NCBI RefSeq assembly: GCF_900496995.4
Contig: NC_044011.1
Coordinates: forward strand, 10,758,041 to 10,822,040
Direction: 5' to 3'
Origin: Aquila chrysaetos chrysaetos
Taxonomy: Eukaryota > Chordata > Aves > Accipitriformes > Accipitridae
DNA length: 64,000 bases
Shown here: positions 25,826 through 39,645 of the stretch, piece by piece
How the letters are laid out: the number at the start of each line of letters is the position of its first letter
Position numbering within the stretch: the first letter of the stretch is position 1
Made by a program: the position numbers and the translations under genes
The notes under the pieces: model-generated
The model's database searches: none
Seen by the model: only the letters and a program-made list of their open reading frames with translations
Told to the model about the DNA's origin: nothing

Positions 25826-27050
25826 AAGTACAACTACATTACAATCATGAGCATCTTCAGTTGGAGCTCTGTTTAGAAGCCCAAATGTCACAGCTATTTT
25901 GGAAACAGAATGAAAACTATTTAGTCTAGAGGGGAAAGCACATACACTCCCTGTACACTCATGGCACTAGACTACCATTTATACCTGCCTGGGTAACAGC
26001 ATGAGACATTTGGATCAATAGCTACTCTGAATCCTGGAAAGTTACAACTTTACTGCAACACCTTGGATAACCTTTGCCAGTGCTTCAGACAACCCCTTCA
26101 AAACCTCAAAGTCCTTCTTTAGAACACTATAAACAGTGGGGCAGTGACATCAGCCAGTTTGCAGACACCTAAGGGCACCATCTGACGTAACAGCACTGTT
26201 TTCATGATGAATTTATGCAGAAAAGCATGACCTAGGTTTTGGTCTTCTACAGACACGTGCCTCTTGCTAAATAAAAGAGGGCCTAGGAACAGGCTTGCGC
26301 AGCAATCACCAACCCTGCCTGTTATCTCACTGCTTGATGCAGCTTCATATTGCACCAAATATTCCTCCCCCAGACAAATCTGCTACAGATTTGATAGCCC
26401 TAAGCAGCAGGGGTGCAAACCAGTCAGCATCACATCATCCTAGGGCCAGGAGACTGCCTACACCAGTCTTTTCTCCCGCCCTCCGTGCCAGGAGAAGGGG
26501 CAGAGATCTCTACAGCCCTGCATTTGGGGAGTATCTGTTCCTCTGCTAACTGGTGACCCCACAGCAGAGACTGCCATGAGGAACCAGGCAGTACTAGCTC
26601 AAAGTATGTTGCACAGATCTTAATGGCAAAGCTTGGTTCGCAGCAGAAGATGGCAAGGCCCTTCATCATTCTTCACTGCTCACGTCACCTTTCATGCATC
26701 TTCCAGCTGCATCCTGTGGGTTTGGTTCTCCGGTGCAAAAACCATTGCTCTTCCATGATGGAGGGCAGAAGCCTGATGCCAGCTCCAGAAATACTGCATG
26801 TTCATAGGGCTCATATTGTTACAACATCTCTCGTTAAGAAGCCACTCTGAAAAAGATATAGGAGCTCAGTTTCGGAGATTAAATAAATAGTGGATTTTTT
26901 GAGATCAGAGCAAGACCTCTTCATGGGGCAATTAGAGATATTTACACTTCCCTCTCCCACGCATGATACAATCACATTCCAAGTCAGCACACTAAATTAC
27001 ATACAGCTTTTTTCCTGACAGTTCTTGTGTTTTGGGTTTTGTTGCTGTTG

Positions 27051-27160
27051 GTTTTTTCCCTTCACTTTATTAATCTTTCTTCTTCCTCCCACCACCCACT
27101 TTCATCTTCTTTTATCCTGCCCTTCTTCTTCTTCCAGATTTCCTCTTTTTCTTCCCAAAA
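27051..27160 (+). repeat. Pyrimidine-rich (TTC/CTT) low-complexity tract
   Basis: A run of mostly C and T with repeated CTTCTT units. It is low-complexity DNA without coding meaning. Confidence 0.7.
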
Positions 27161-30100
27161 GGTGGCAACTCTACTCAATGGAGTATGTCCTTTCCCAGGC
27201 CTCCAGATCAACTTAGTGAGCTGCAGGCTGACTTTGAGACATGGGAAAAGTCAATTCCAATCAACAGGGTTTCCACCTTTTGGCAATCCATGAAAGCAAT
27301 GCACAATGCATTATACTCCCCTCCCTCACTATTTCCACGGCCTTTAGGCTATTTTTACCATCTTGGTTCCAAGAACAAATATAAATAAATGTAGTTCTAG
27401 GAACTGTAGAGTACAACAACCAGGGGGATCTGTACTCATCACTAGGACAGCAGCTGAAACAGCAGAGGAAAATGGGGACACGGGGAGAGAAGGGAAAATC
27501 CAAGTGAGGAAAAAAGTGGAGAGTGAAAGGAAAAGCAAAACAGGAGCAAAAAGGCTCCTGTTTCTCTCCTCACAGGAGAGGAAAAGAAGACCCAAACCAG
27601 ACCAGTAGTGACTGCACCAGAGACAGCCCATATCTATGTCATTTTGAGCACATGTAGGTAAAAAACTTACAGTAGGGGAGGAAGCCATCCTCCACCCACA
27701 GCCCATGCTTCTTCTCACACCCTCGGCTTTTCGTCCTGCTGTCCCAGTGCAGAGGGTGGGAGGCACACGAGGTTTAGGTTCTCACAGCCCCTGGGGCTCC
27801 CACAGGCGCATCCCCACCGCAGCCAGCAGCGAGGGCTCCTTCCCCGCTGCCCCAAACCTCTCTTTGCCCCCTCTTTCTGGGGGCAAAGCATCCTCTGCCG
27901 CAAGGCAAATGGGATCCTGGGGGGTCTGTGTTTTCTTACCCAAACACAGTGCTGTTTCACCACCATGGGGCTTGCACACTATTCCTCTTTGCCTGTTGGA
28001 GAAGATCAGGTGCCACACAGTTGGGTGCCTGTGGATAGCCTGTGTCTGCTCCCCGCTGACTTTAACCCTACTCAGGGAAAGCAGCAGAAACCAGTGGCTC
28101 CCCAAGCACGTCTGGGAACACCTGCTCGTCAGGATTTCAGCTCAGTATCTGAGAGAGACAGAGGAACCAGAAGGGCTCACCAGCTTTTCCAAGGCCAGCT
28201 GAAGGAAGGGCAGCCAGAGGAAAAGGGGTTCCTACACACATTTTTATAGTCCGTATGTGGCTTCCCTCATCCTTTTCCTCTTCACCCGGTCACTCTGCGA
28301 GCCAGTAGAGGGGCTGCACCAGGCTTTGCCTTCCTGATCAGATAAATATACCATAATCCCACAGTGCATTCGTCAGGATCCTTGCTAATGACCGAATAAC
28401 CAAGCATTTCGGCCGTAAGATAAGACAAGTTCACCAAAGGCTATTTCATACAATGGAATGAACAATGAATATTTCCAGAGATGGGTGTAAATTCCTGATA
28501 AAACAAAAATGGTTGTGCCCCCACCATGTTACCAGACAGCTGTAAATCACAAGCTTGCTTTCTCTCTCACCCACACCTGCCTCAAGTCTGGCCTGGAAGG
28601 ACAGGGGGGAAATAACATCAGTTTTGTTTGTGATTTCTCAGGATTGCACATCCCTCCCCTGTGACTCGGTTTCCATCAAGTTTGGAAGCAAACGTCTCTA
28701 AATACTAAGAAAAGGGCTTTGCATGAAAGTCTCCAGCCCTGTTTTGTGAGAATAAAGGTGAAACTTTTAAACCATATCAAGAAGGGTGTCAGTGCAGTGA
28801 AGACTTCCTGGGGGAGCCACTCACTAGCTGTCTGCTTCCCTAGGTGCTTCTGAAGTGGGACTTTCGTTAAAAAAAAAGAAAAAAAAAAAGACCACAAAAC
28901 CCCTTGCAGAGTTTCTTACGTGAATCTTTTTTATCTACTTTCATACCATTTCTCAGTTTGCTGTTATATCAAATATTCCCAACAAGCCTTTTTTGTGGCC
29001 TTCCTATTGCATAATTTTTATTGCTGAGAACTCTCAGGAACTTTGAAGACCACTAAGCTGGTCAGTGTAACAAAAATGTTAGCATTCATACATATGAGAA
29101 GAAGGTAGTAGAGCAGTTCTCCTAGGCCATCACTGTCCATCTTATGGCCAGCTTTGGGTAGAAGCAGTATGACTTGGTATAGAAGATAATTCAGGTTCAA
29201 AATACCCCATGAGCCTGAATACCTAGCTGATCAAACTCCATGTGGGGGAATTAATATACATTTCATATTTATGTGAAAAACTATTTAGTCTCAGCAAATT
29301 CCTGTTTCTGGCTTTCCAAGATAATAACAATTTTTTTATTTTTTTTTACCACCACTGAAAAAGAACCGAGATACGGCTCTGCAGAAAACACAAAAGGCTG
29401 CAGGAGCGGGATAAATTCAGAACAGCAGCAGAGACCAAAATCCACCAGCAAAAGTTTGAGTCATCCTGGAAGGATCGATGGGAACGAGTAATTCCTCAGT
29501 GCCTTTCTCTAATCTCCTGTAGTTGTTTTTGGAAGACCTTAGTGGTGACAATCTATTTATAGTTGACTCTGTTTTTGTAGTTTATCTCTGCTATAACATT
29601 GTGTCCTTTGTCCTAACTGCACAATACCAACTCAAAGGAATTATTTACAGTTGGGTTCTCACCTCTTGCTTGATTAACATGCTTTATTAATACGAAGAGG
29701 GACCAGGACACTTTCATCAGGCCGCTTAGTTGGGCGTACACACTCGCTGTTCACGATCCAGTGCCTAGCACAGTACTTAAAATGGGCATTTTTGGATATG
29801 TGGACCTACCACAAGGTACTTCAATCGCTCAGTACTTTCAGTTGTTTTAACCTCTATTTGCTTTTAAATGTCAATATATTTATTACGCAGGATTTGTTGT
29901 ATTTTCCCTTCCCTAGTAAATGTTCCTGAGTGTATTTAAGAAAAAAATACAAAGATGTAAATATCTGACGTCGAGATGCAAAGCAAGAATGATTCAACAA
30001 ACATTCAAAAATCAAGGAATTGTTTACATTGGTCAGAGATCCTGAAATCCTGAGCAACCAGATGAGCTGAAACAAAGGACAGTTCAAGCTGAGTGTTTCT

Positions 30101-31342
30101 GAAAAGGTTGCATCATTCGTATCCATTTCCCCATGAAACAATCCTGCAGAGACTGCATGGAAAGTCTAACACCTGCATCTTGGGAAGCTGGACCAGACAA
30201 AATATGCAAAATATGGCAGCAGGTGGAAAGCCCTGGCCACCAGGAACTGGAAGGCATCATCTGCAAAAGACTGTTCTTCCTACCCTGAGGTTGCTCCCCT
30301 TCGCAGCCGGTCTCAGCAGAAGGGGTGCAACCCTTGACTCAGCCCTTGTAGCCATGCAGTAGCCAAGAGCTGGGGCTACTGAATGATGAAGGGACATCAT
30401 CAACCACAGACAAGGGATGGGACCACAGCTCCCTCCCCAGCTCCATGCTGGCCAGCTGCAGTGGAATAGGGAATTGGGGAGGTCTTGGAAAGTCTGGGGC
30501 AGTGCCATCCACTGCCATGGTGGGTGGCCTTCCCTGAGGGCAAGCCACCATCAGTCCTCTGGGGCAGCCAGTACTTCCAGTCCCACCTACCTGCTCCTCC
30601 ACGCTGAGATGAGGAGATGGGGAATGGACCGGTTTCAGTGAACAAGCAGTTACTGGACTAACTGCCAGCTCCTTGAAACTTAGATTTAGGATACTAATCC
30701 AAAGATGAGCTTTATGAAAAGGTTATTTAGAGGATTAGTTCATATGGTATTTTTAGCAAAATGATAGCTGAAGAAAAGCAAAAGGGATTTACTTTGGGTT
30801 TCTTTAATAAATGAAAACAGCAGCGTTACCGTATCATTTCCATATATGCATCAGCACAGCTGCTGGCACCGTCCTGACCCCTCACGTAACTACTCCCCTC
30901 CAGCGCTGTGTACAACAACAAACCACGCCTGGGCCAGTGGAGCCAAGGAGATGTTTATGCTCCTGCACAGCGAGCAGGCATGAGGATGGACTTCATCCTC
31001 TCCTCATCTTCAGCAGGGCTGCGGGCTTCACCACCTTCCTATGGGGGTGAGGGGGAGCAGAGCCCATCCCAGCCCCGCGGCCCATCTGGCATAGGCTGGC
31101 AGAGCAGGGGTGCAAGGTGATGCACGTGTCAGAGCGGTTTGTGCACCCGAGGAAGGCTATCTCTCACACACTTCATGCTTTGTAGGTCCTGGCTTTCACC
31201 CTCCCAGCTCTCATCCCAGCTTGGTAGGGAGTTAATGGCATCTTCATCACCCTCCAACCTCTTCACAATCATTTTCCAAAGGGATGGCTGGCAATTTTGT
31301 AACACAATTTTGTAACACTTGGTGCAACTAATATGGGAAAAA

Positions 31343-31357
31343 CTCTCTCTCTCTCTC
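31343..31357 (+). repeat. (CT)n microsatellite
   Basis: Seven and a half CT units in a row. Confidence 0.85.
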
Positions 31358-31964
31358 ATCCTTTCTTTCAGCAATATGATTAAAATGGCAATTTATTCTA
31401 AAACACCAGGAATACCTCTTTCACTTTTTTCCTGGTAACAGCTTTTGCTCAGAGGGTGGCACTAGCTAAGCAATATGTCAACTTTCAGCAAGGAAGCCGC
31501 TTGTTTATCTTCTGGAAGTCCGTGGTCTTCCCAGCTAATCCTTCGCTGATTTTTCTATATTCAGGGAAGTTTCTCCCTTGGTTTTCCCATCACATCATGC
31601 TTTATTCTCATTTTATTCTGTTCCACCTCAATTTTTCCTCCTCTGGGGATGAACCTTTCAGGCAATTCCAGTCTTCTCCTTGACAAATCAAACTTGAAAA
31701 ACACTGTGTACAATATGAGAAATCCTTCCTCCTGTTACAACCCTGTTCCATAAAGCCATCAGTCCGGAGGGAAACACTGGCCTTGTGACCTACATAAGGA
31801 GACCTAGGACCTGGCAACCACAGTCCCAGCTGTGATCCTTGTTAGTTCATATTGGTTTTTTAGAGATTCATTGACTCAGGCTGTGTCCAGCCTTCTGTGT
31901 ACAGAAGCTGAAGAATTTTTACCAGGAGGGGAATAAAGCACGTTCTTAAGAAGGATGTTTTAAG

Positions 31965-32222
31965 AGGCAATGGGCACAAACTGAAACACAGGAGGTTCCC
32001 TCTGAACATCAGGAAACACTTTTTTACTGTGAGGGTGACCGAGCACTGGCACAGACTGCCCAAAGGGGTTGTGGAGTCTTCATCCCTGGAGATATTCAAA
32101 AGCCATCTGGACATGGTCCTAGGCAACCTGTTCCAGGTGGCCCTGCTTGAGCAGGGGGGTTGGGCAACATGACCATCAGAGGTGCTTTCCAACCTCAACC
32201 AGTCTGTGGTGATTCTGTGTTT
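31965..32222 (+). mobile_element. CR1 LINE, 3' end fragment
   Basis: On the plus strand this encodes the last residues of a CR1 ORF2: GNGHKL, then FPLNIRKHFFTVRVTEHWHRLPK and SSLEIFKSHLD, ending in a stop after GGWAT. It is followed by the conserved CR1 3' tail (CTTTCCAACCTCAACCAGTC, then a GATTCTGTG terminal motif instead of ATTCTATG). It is a typical severely 5'-truncated copy of about 260 nt. The different terminal repeat suggests a different CR1 subfamily from the copy at 57619. Confidence 0.88.
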
Positions 32223-35200
32223 CCTTTTCCCTGCAAAGCTCCAAGCGACCACAGCCTACCTTACCTGTGCTAAGCCATTTCCCCTCACTGTTGCTGGGAA
32301 ACAAAGTCAAGCTCAATTTGCTTAACTTCAGCTCTGCTTTCTTACGCTTTTGTCAGAACACAGCATGCAAAAAACTACAGTAGTGCCAAATAACAAAATG
32401 ATTCCTGTCAGTTGCATGCTCTGGTGGTGCCAAGCCAGTTTTGTTCACCAGGCCTTGGGTCTAACCCCACGCTGCCCACAGAGATGGTTACCCTAACGAT
32501 ACCTGAGCTAGACAAACCCACGCTCACTTCCAGGCTGTCACGGCTGTCTTGCTCTGTTGAGGCATGCAGGCAAACAGCCAGCCTTGACCTGTACCTACAC
32601 AAACAAAATAACTGCATGAGAAATTATAAGGTAACAACATGAGAAATGCCAGAAAAGAGCAGCATTAAGTGTATGATGAAAGGGAAGCAGTAGCTTAAAG
32701 GAATTGCTGACCCAGGTAGAAAATATGGAGGCTATCATACCACAGATACTAGATAACACTGTAAAACCAGCCAAACTGGGGGCAGGGGGTTAAGAGCAAA
32801 TGGGGCAGTCTGTTTGGGAGGGGATGAGGATGGTAATGGGAAAGAGTTGGGGAGGAGAATGGCATTGTTTGCTCTGGTGCGGGCTGGCTGTCTCCGCTCA
32901 CCCTCACCAGTTCTCCTCAGTTTCTTCTTGTCGCAGGCTGGTATTTGCTGCTGCCTCGGCCTCTCTCCCTGCCTGCAGGTGGGTTCAGCCATCAGATGCT
33001 TTGCTGAGAGCAAAGGGCAACTTGTGGAGCAAAGATCCGTTTAAAACACTGTTACTCATGTGAGCTGGGCAAACGGAAAGGTGTGCAAAGCAGGCACAGA
33101 GGGAGAGGAGAGGGAACAGGTTAGCTGGTTGTCATGGTTTAACAGCCCTTACTATCTGCTGCTGCAGTGTCCGAGAGATGGTGGCTGAAGTCAAGCATGC
33201 AGCTGGTGCTGTCCTGGTGGAAGTGGGTTTCCCTTCACCACTCAATTTTCTCAGAGGAATAAACTAACATTCTGTGTGTACGTGTACACGTTTGCGTGTG
33301 TGTGTGCATGTGCCTTTGGCCGAGGTTCAGTGGCCCCACAGTGTTGGCTGGTGGTGGCAGCAGGCTGTGGCCAGGCCAGGTCACGGCAAAGTGGCACAGG
33401 CTGCTCCCGAGGGGCAGCCAAGGCGAGGGTTTGTGCGCGGAGGCCTGAAGCAAGATGAGGCCTGAGACAAAGGTCCCTGGCTAGAAAAACTCGATCATGA
33501 GGAGTGTTTGCAGAAGAAGGAGGATTGCAAGGCACTGAGCTTGAATGAGGACACGACACATGGGCAGTGTGACCCCAGGATCAAGGAGCAAAATGAGAAC
33601 ATGCAGGGATGGCAGGACCCTGCGGGGGGGTCCTGCCCATGTGGGCGTCAGCCCAGCTAGCACCAAGTCATGTCTTTCTAACAGCAAAACCTTCACTACG
33701 TCACGCTCTGAACTCACAGGGAACTGCGAGGGCAAGAGCAGGTGTTTGCATCACCGGGTGTCACCATGGTGCTGTGGGTACCACCCGGGTGCGGGCTTCT
33801 GCCAGCTGCCATGCTATGGGAGCAGGGAGGTCTTATCCCCGGGAGGGGACCAAAAGCGGTTGCAGGAGTGAGGGGAAGCTCACCTGCTCATCCAGTGGCT
33901 GTCACTCTCAGGTAGAGATTAGCAATGCTGAAAATCAGCATCGTTGACTGTTAACGGAGAACTAGTACTGCCACCACCTCCATAGGGTGTCCGTGGGGAT
34001 GTGGCATTCCCACGCCCTCGCACTCAGCCTGCGTCACCGATCACTCCCAGCGCCTGCTTAGAAAACCTTGGCTCGTTTCTTTGGAGCTTCCGAAACTTTT
34101 CAGATGTTTTTCAGCTTCTCACTTGGTATGCAGCAGTTTTATTTAGCAGATCTAGAGGCTATTTTTTTAAGATTACTTTTTCATAGAATTCACTGTGCCT
34201 GGAAACCCCAAGATAACCACAACAGAGACAGAAGTTGAAACAAAGTTCTTGCATGCTATCATCTGACTTAAAAGCTTTTCTCGTAACAGTTGCCACCTGT
34301 AATTACCTAAGAGCACACACAAGTGTTACAGGATGTTCTTGATAAGATCCGAGTTTGGGAGTCTGCAGCGTATTTTCTCCCTGCCTGGTAACTGTCGGAT
34401 TTGTTTTGCATTGGGTATGGCTTTGCAGTCTGTTGGCAGCTTGGATCAGCCCAGCAGAGCACCTATGTGTGAACCACCGCAAAGAACATCCACTCCGGGA
34501 CCAGCCTGGAAAAGGAGTCTCTGCTGAGGTCTACATACCCAGCCGGACCTACCCTGCCCAAACTCATTGAAGCACATGCTCTCTCCTGCTGGGTATGGTC
34601 CTCAATAGCTGTATTTCTATCTACTATTCCCCTTGTGCCTGTGGAGTTCAAGAAAACAATGTTTCTCAAGAAGTAAAGCCACACATATCCCAGACATCAG
34701 ATGTGCCTGATGCACAGGACTGTCCATGCACTACCAGGAGCAATGGCAGGCATGGAGGCTGTGGTCAGTGTGGCTGTAAGACTCCTCATGCTGGGTAAAA
34801 ATTATGCAAAACACTGAGCTGGCATGAACATGCTCAGCTGATGATGGTTTGTCCAGAAAGTATTGAAGAGACCTTCTAGCAGTATCTGTGCTGGCTGAGG
34901 TCCCTCACTGTCTGTTGGCTTGGGTATCACCTGTCATCTGGGGGCTGGCCTTGAAACGGATGTAAGAGCATAAAGTTGGCATAGACCCTATGTCATGTGC
35001 ACTAATTCAACAGAAACATGTGTTTGCCTCCAGGTGATTCAGGTCAGCTTTGTGTGCTGTGTGACCTGGGAACCAGCACTGGTGTTACTGGTGTGGGACA
35101 ATTCTGCTGCAGGTCACAGTGGAGACGTACTCTGAAATCAGGTGGAAAAGCTGAGATCACCGCATCTTCTGCTGCAACTGTGGGGCAGATGAAGTTAAAT

Positions 35201-38200
35201 ATTAATGTTGCAGTGATGTAGCTATGGCCTGGCCCAAAAATGTACGTAATAGCACATACTTTATTGCACGTATGGCTAAGAATAGTCACTCACCTGGATG
35301 CTCCCCACAGGTATGACTAACCACCCTGCTCACCCACTTCCACTCTTAGGGACTCATGGAGATATAGTTAACGATGATTTAGTCTCACAGTTTCCTGGTA
35401 CACTCATAGTACATTTACTCTTGTAATTATGGGAGCAGCCTGCTAATTCAGAAGTTATGGGGAACCTCTTGTATTGAATGGGCAGCTTGCTCCATAGGAG
35501 AGTCAGGACATACATTTTTACAAGGTCACTCAGTCCGAAATACGTCCCTGGAGAACAGCCTGTGCACTGTAAAACTACCTGTGCTGCTGGCTCCGCCACC
35601 TCCCGTCTCAGGAAAACAGTGGGACCAGCGCTGTTTGCACGGCTGGCCATGCAGGTTGTGGGGCAGCTGTTTGTCCATCACCTGGTGAGTAACACAAGAC
35701 CCTCCCTGCAAATGCACTGCCCCCATGTACGCACACACAGGGACACGCTGCTGTTCCTGTACTTGAATTTGTGGCTCCTTCTGTGAATGCTTCCTGCACT
35801 TTGTCCTTGTTTTTATCTTTATTTGACTTAGAGGCTGAGCTTCTGCAGTCACTTAGTTAACGTGCTTGACTCAATGCCTTAGTTTCAGTCCACTGAGAAC
35901 AGGTCTTCTGCAGGTAGCTCCCCTGCCTTCACTTAGCCAATTCCTCCCAGCTCAAGAGCTGACTTGCTGCAGGCCAACAGTTATCCCCATGCTGGATTTA
36001 TGGTTCATCAGTACAAAGTGCCAAGTCCAGTAATCTTGTTCCACCCACTCCCTTAGCTGTAAAGTGGCTGGGCTTTCCCATGGCTGTTTCACTACAAAAG
36101 CTGGTTGTTCAGCAGGGGACCAACCCTATGGATGCTCAAGGGTAACAGCATGATCTCACTGAAGCACGTGGGCAACATCTTCTCACCTACCACTGCCCCA
36201 AACTGGATATCTAATGGTGACCATCACTGGCTCATCACTTCTTCCACCACCAATATCCACCCGTTACCTCATTTCTTACACTGGAGGCAGTTATCAAGGC
36301 ACCCACTGCAGCAGGGAGGGGAGTGCTGAAGCCTGCTGGGCAGCACAGCAAGACAGTTAGCCATTGTGGGGGAAGACTCACCAGAAAACATCTATCTCTA
36401 TTTCCTAAGTCCTATTCCACATGGTATATGTTTGGCTTCAACCATGCCTGCTAGCTAGTTTCCTTGCCCTTCAATCTGACTCCCCTTACTTCTCTGATGA
36501 GCCTCTTTCAGTGTAGTTAGTCCCACTGAAATTTCAGCAGTCCTGGGGATAAAGTGAGGCAGGGCCGCCTGCAGTCAGGATGGTCCGCAGCATTCAGCCC
36601 CAATTCTCTACCAAAGGCCATCTGCTTGTCCATGAATGTTGGGTCTGTATGTTCCCTTTGGGCTTAAACTACTGATGCCTTCTTGCCATTGCTCCTTGGC
36701 AGCTTGCTTTATCCTTGCAGACCCTGAGAGATTGTGTTTGCGTCATCTCATTTGTAGCTGCAACTGGATTTGTGCCATCAGTATGTTTCGTTATCTCCCA
36801 TAAGTGTAAACAGATGCACAAATAGCCATAAAACCAAATTACAAGATATCAAAACTCAAAAATTTACAACACAAGCTAAGATATGGAAATAAAACTTAAG
36901 ACCGGGAGCTTTCAGCTTCTCCAGAAGGGAAGACTTAAGAGCACCTACCGTGACAAGTAGTGTTGGATACCTCCTCTTTACTGGGGCAGCACCTCACTTG
37001 CACCTGTACAGGGTCAGAGGCAGCAGGCCTGAACACAGAAGCTCGCAGACAAATGTGCCGTTTCTCAGCTACAAAAGGACTGGTTTTACAAGTAATTTGA
37101 ACAGAAGCAATAGCTTCATCCCCTGCTGAGCAGAAAGCCCTTTTAGAAGTATAAATATCAGGGCTAATAAGAATTGTGTAAACAAACACTGACAACTGCA
37201 TCACAGCTGTGTGCATATGGTACTTAACTCCCCAAAGATTCAAGCTTGCAGAATATATCTGAAGTCTTTTTGCACCCGGAAAAAATATACTCAGAGGCAA
37301 AAAGTCTTTCACTAAATCTGTTGCTCTGATTGTCCCCCAATAACCATTTTTCTAGGTCAGTTTTAACTAACTGCTTCACTGCTCTTTCTAGTAAGTGCTG
37401 TGTGTCTGATTCCAGGCCTTCTGCAATGTGAAAAGCAATGTATAACCAAGCCAGAAGAGATGGGTGTGTTTACTCATTTCACAGAAGTGCTAAAATGGTG
37501 CTTTAACTTAGGACTGTACAGAAAATCCAAGAATAATCTGCATAATGACATCAAGGCTGAAGTCTTCTGGCATGGTATAGGTGGGGGATTCTGTACTTGC
37601 CTGTCTCTCATTAGGTGGCATTCACACCAGCATCCTAATAGCTGCATGGGGGTACACAAGGAGCAGGGCTGTCAGAAATTCAGAAAATCAGGTCTCATGT
37701 TATGCCACTTTTTATTCTATCAGGGCTGGCTTGAGACAACCCAGCGCCCCAGGTAACGGCATTTTGCTGCCTCAGGGATCAAATGGGATTTCAGCAGGGA
37801 TCAGGCCAAGGACAGGGGCTGCAGGAGGAGTCAGGGGGGTTTGCTGCAGGTTGAGGCAGGGCAGAGAGGTGAGCTTGGGGTCTTCGAAGAGGACCAATTG
37901 GTCTTGAAGGACAAGAGCAGTCTCTCCCCCTGCCCTCCTGTTCCTCTCCATCTTCATGGGGTCAGGACACTTTGCCACAGTGCAGTCTTGTCTGAGGAGA
38001 CAGAGGGTCACCCTGTCCTCCACACAGCCACCCATCCCTCAGAGAAGCACCCCCTTCTCCCCCTTTCAGTGGGACCCCACTGGGTAGGTGTTGTCCCCAC
38101 TGTGTAGAGGTGGAGAAAGGCACAGGCCACGGCAGAGCTCCAGAAAGCAGAGATTTCCGAGATTTCTGGGGCCCCCTGAAGCTGGAAATAGTGGTGGGAT

Positions 38201-38834
38201 GTGCTGCTCCCTTGTCACCTTCGCTCTCCTCCCAGACTGCCCAGGGCAGAGGCGGGGAGGAGGCATCCCCTGCTCTGTTCCCTGCAGGCAGGGCAGCCTC
38301 ACGCCCTGCCACCGCTTTTGCCCCTGCGCTGAGCTGGGGCGAGGTGCTGGGGGTGGCTCCATGCCTCCCTCACATCCTGCTGTGCAGCTGGGATGCCCTG
38401 TCTGAGCACAGCAGTAAGTACATGATTAATATGTGCAACCTAGGAATTAATTAGGCAATCACACTACCAAGACCTTACTGCAATATTAAACGCTTGCAAT
38501 TAACTATGTATTAAAGTCTTGCTAAACAGAGCCATTTCTCGGCCTTTGTAGAAACGTCAGTGTCTTTTGGCTGTCCTGACAGCAAACCTGCTTGCTACTG
38601 ACCAGTTTGCTTTCTTTTATGCTGGTTTTTTTTTTTTTCTTCCCTTTCAAATTCACAGGCTTTCTTTGAGCTGTGCTTCTCCTGAAACCTACTTAACTCG
38701 CCTCTTCCCACTTATGCAAGGCACGGAGCAGCTCCCGCTCCTGCAGGGCTGCTGGTTCAAAAGTGTGGTGATGCATCCCCCCCGCCCTGGGCCACTCTGT
38801 GATCTCAGGAGTTCCCGTTAGGCCTTAGCATTTG
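32223..38834. other. Intergenic DNA, central part
   Basis: Nothing recognised except a (TG)n-like microsatellite at about 33272-33312 and some GC-rich stretches (for example 37750-38400). No similarity to known genes is seen in any frame. Confidence 0.6.
33272..33312 (+). repeat. Imperfect (TG)n/(CGTG) microsatellite
   Basis: A run of TG units interrupted by CGTGTACACG and TTTGCG. Confidence 0.8.
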
Positions 38835-39645
38835 TGTAATGAGTTGGGCGGTTAAGCGTCCCTTGACCACACCAGGAACTCTTGCGTGGCTAAGGCGGGG
38901 AGCAGCGCTGACCGTACCAAGGACTCCAGTTGCCTGGCAAAGGCGGGGAACGGGAGCAGTATTCGTCATTCCCTGACAGCCTTGGAACCTCCCTTATCTG
39001 AATCACAGCTCCTGTGAAAACAGTACCAGTGCTACCGGAATCCCAGTAATTTGCTGATGACTAAAGCCAATCGTCTTGCAAACCTATAAACAGCGGTACT
39101 AAGTGAGGTTCTTTGAGCTCTCCTGGACCGCAGCAGGCTGCGACCAGCATCTCCCACTGAGGGGGACGCCTCTCAGACCTCACAAAACCTCCAGTTTGTG
39201 AAAATCAGAGGACCGTTGCTAAAAGCTGACGACTGGACCTGGGCTGATACCCTTCTCTCCTTGAGGCTCAAGCCTTCACCCATTGAAAGAAATGCAGAGA
39301 CATTTGACGTGAATATTTTCACTGAACTTGAGGGGAATTTTTAACAAGTATACCTTTTCTTATCTCTGTCTCTCCCTCTCTCTTAGTGTCTGTGTGCATA
39401 TGTATGTGAATTAGCCTGGGTATCCTATAGCAAGTATAGTATAAATATTGCCTTTTCTTTGGTCTCTGTATAAATCATTCTAGTTTGATTCTAACTTGAT
39501 TTTCTTTGTACGTTTCATCCATGTATTAAGTAATAGAGTGAACCTTGCCATCAAACTTTGTGAAGTCGCACTTTTTATAAATTCCTACTAAATCATTTTT
39601 GCTAATATCCTTGATGGTGATTCTTTAAGTGGTCGAAACCACTCA
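38835..39645 (+). mobile_element. Probable solo LTR of an endogenous retrovirus-like element
   Basis: A unit of about 811 nt starts TGTAATGAGTTGGGCGG and ends GGTCGAAACCACTCA, so it has TG...CA ends. It is flanked by near-identical 5-mers (ATTTG at 38830-38834, TTTTG at 39646-39650). Inside, a CCAAT motif (39067-39071) lies just upstream of a TATAAA (39085-39090), followed by a downstream segment as expected for U3 and R regions. No gag, pol or env coding is present, so this is a solo LTR. Its style resembles bird ERVL- or ERVK-type LTRs; the class is uncertain and the exact ends may be off by a few bases. Confidence 0.6.

Larger units (their letters stand above)
23331..31964. other. Intergenic DNA between the divergent SLC22A3 and SLC22A2-like genes, left part
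   Basis: No exon, RNA gene or clear transposon is recognised. A purine-rich tract (about 25641-25825) and a pyrimidine-rich tract (about 27051-27160) are the only notable compositional features, with poly-A near 28869-28890 and a (CT)n run at 31343-31357. The open frames present are short and unlike known proteins. Confidence 0.6.

Noticed and set aside
27705-28202. 165-codon plus-strand frame in the intergenic region
   Set aside because: Pro/Ser/Leu-rich, without a domain, and overlapped by open frames on the other strand. This is a composition effect.
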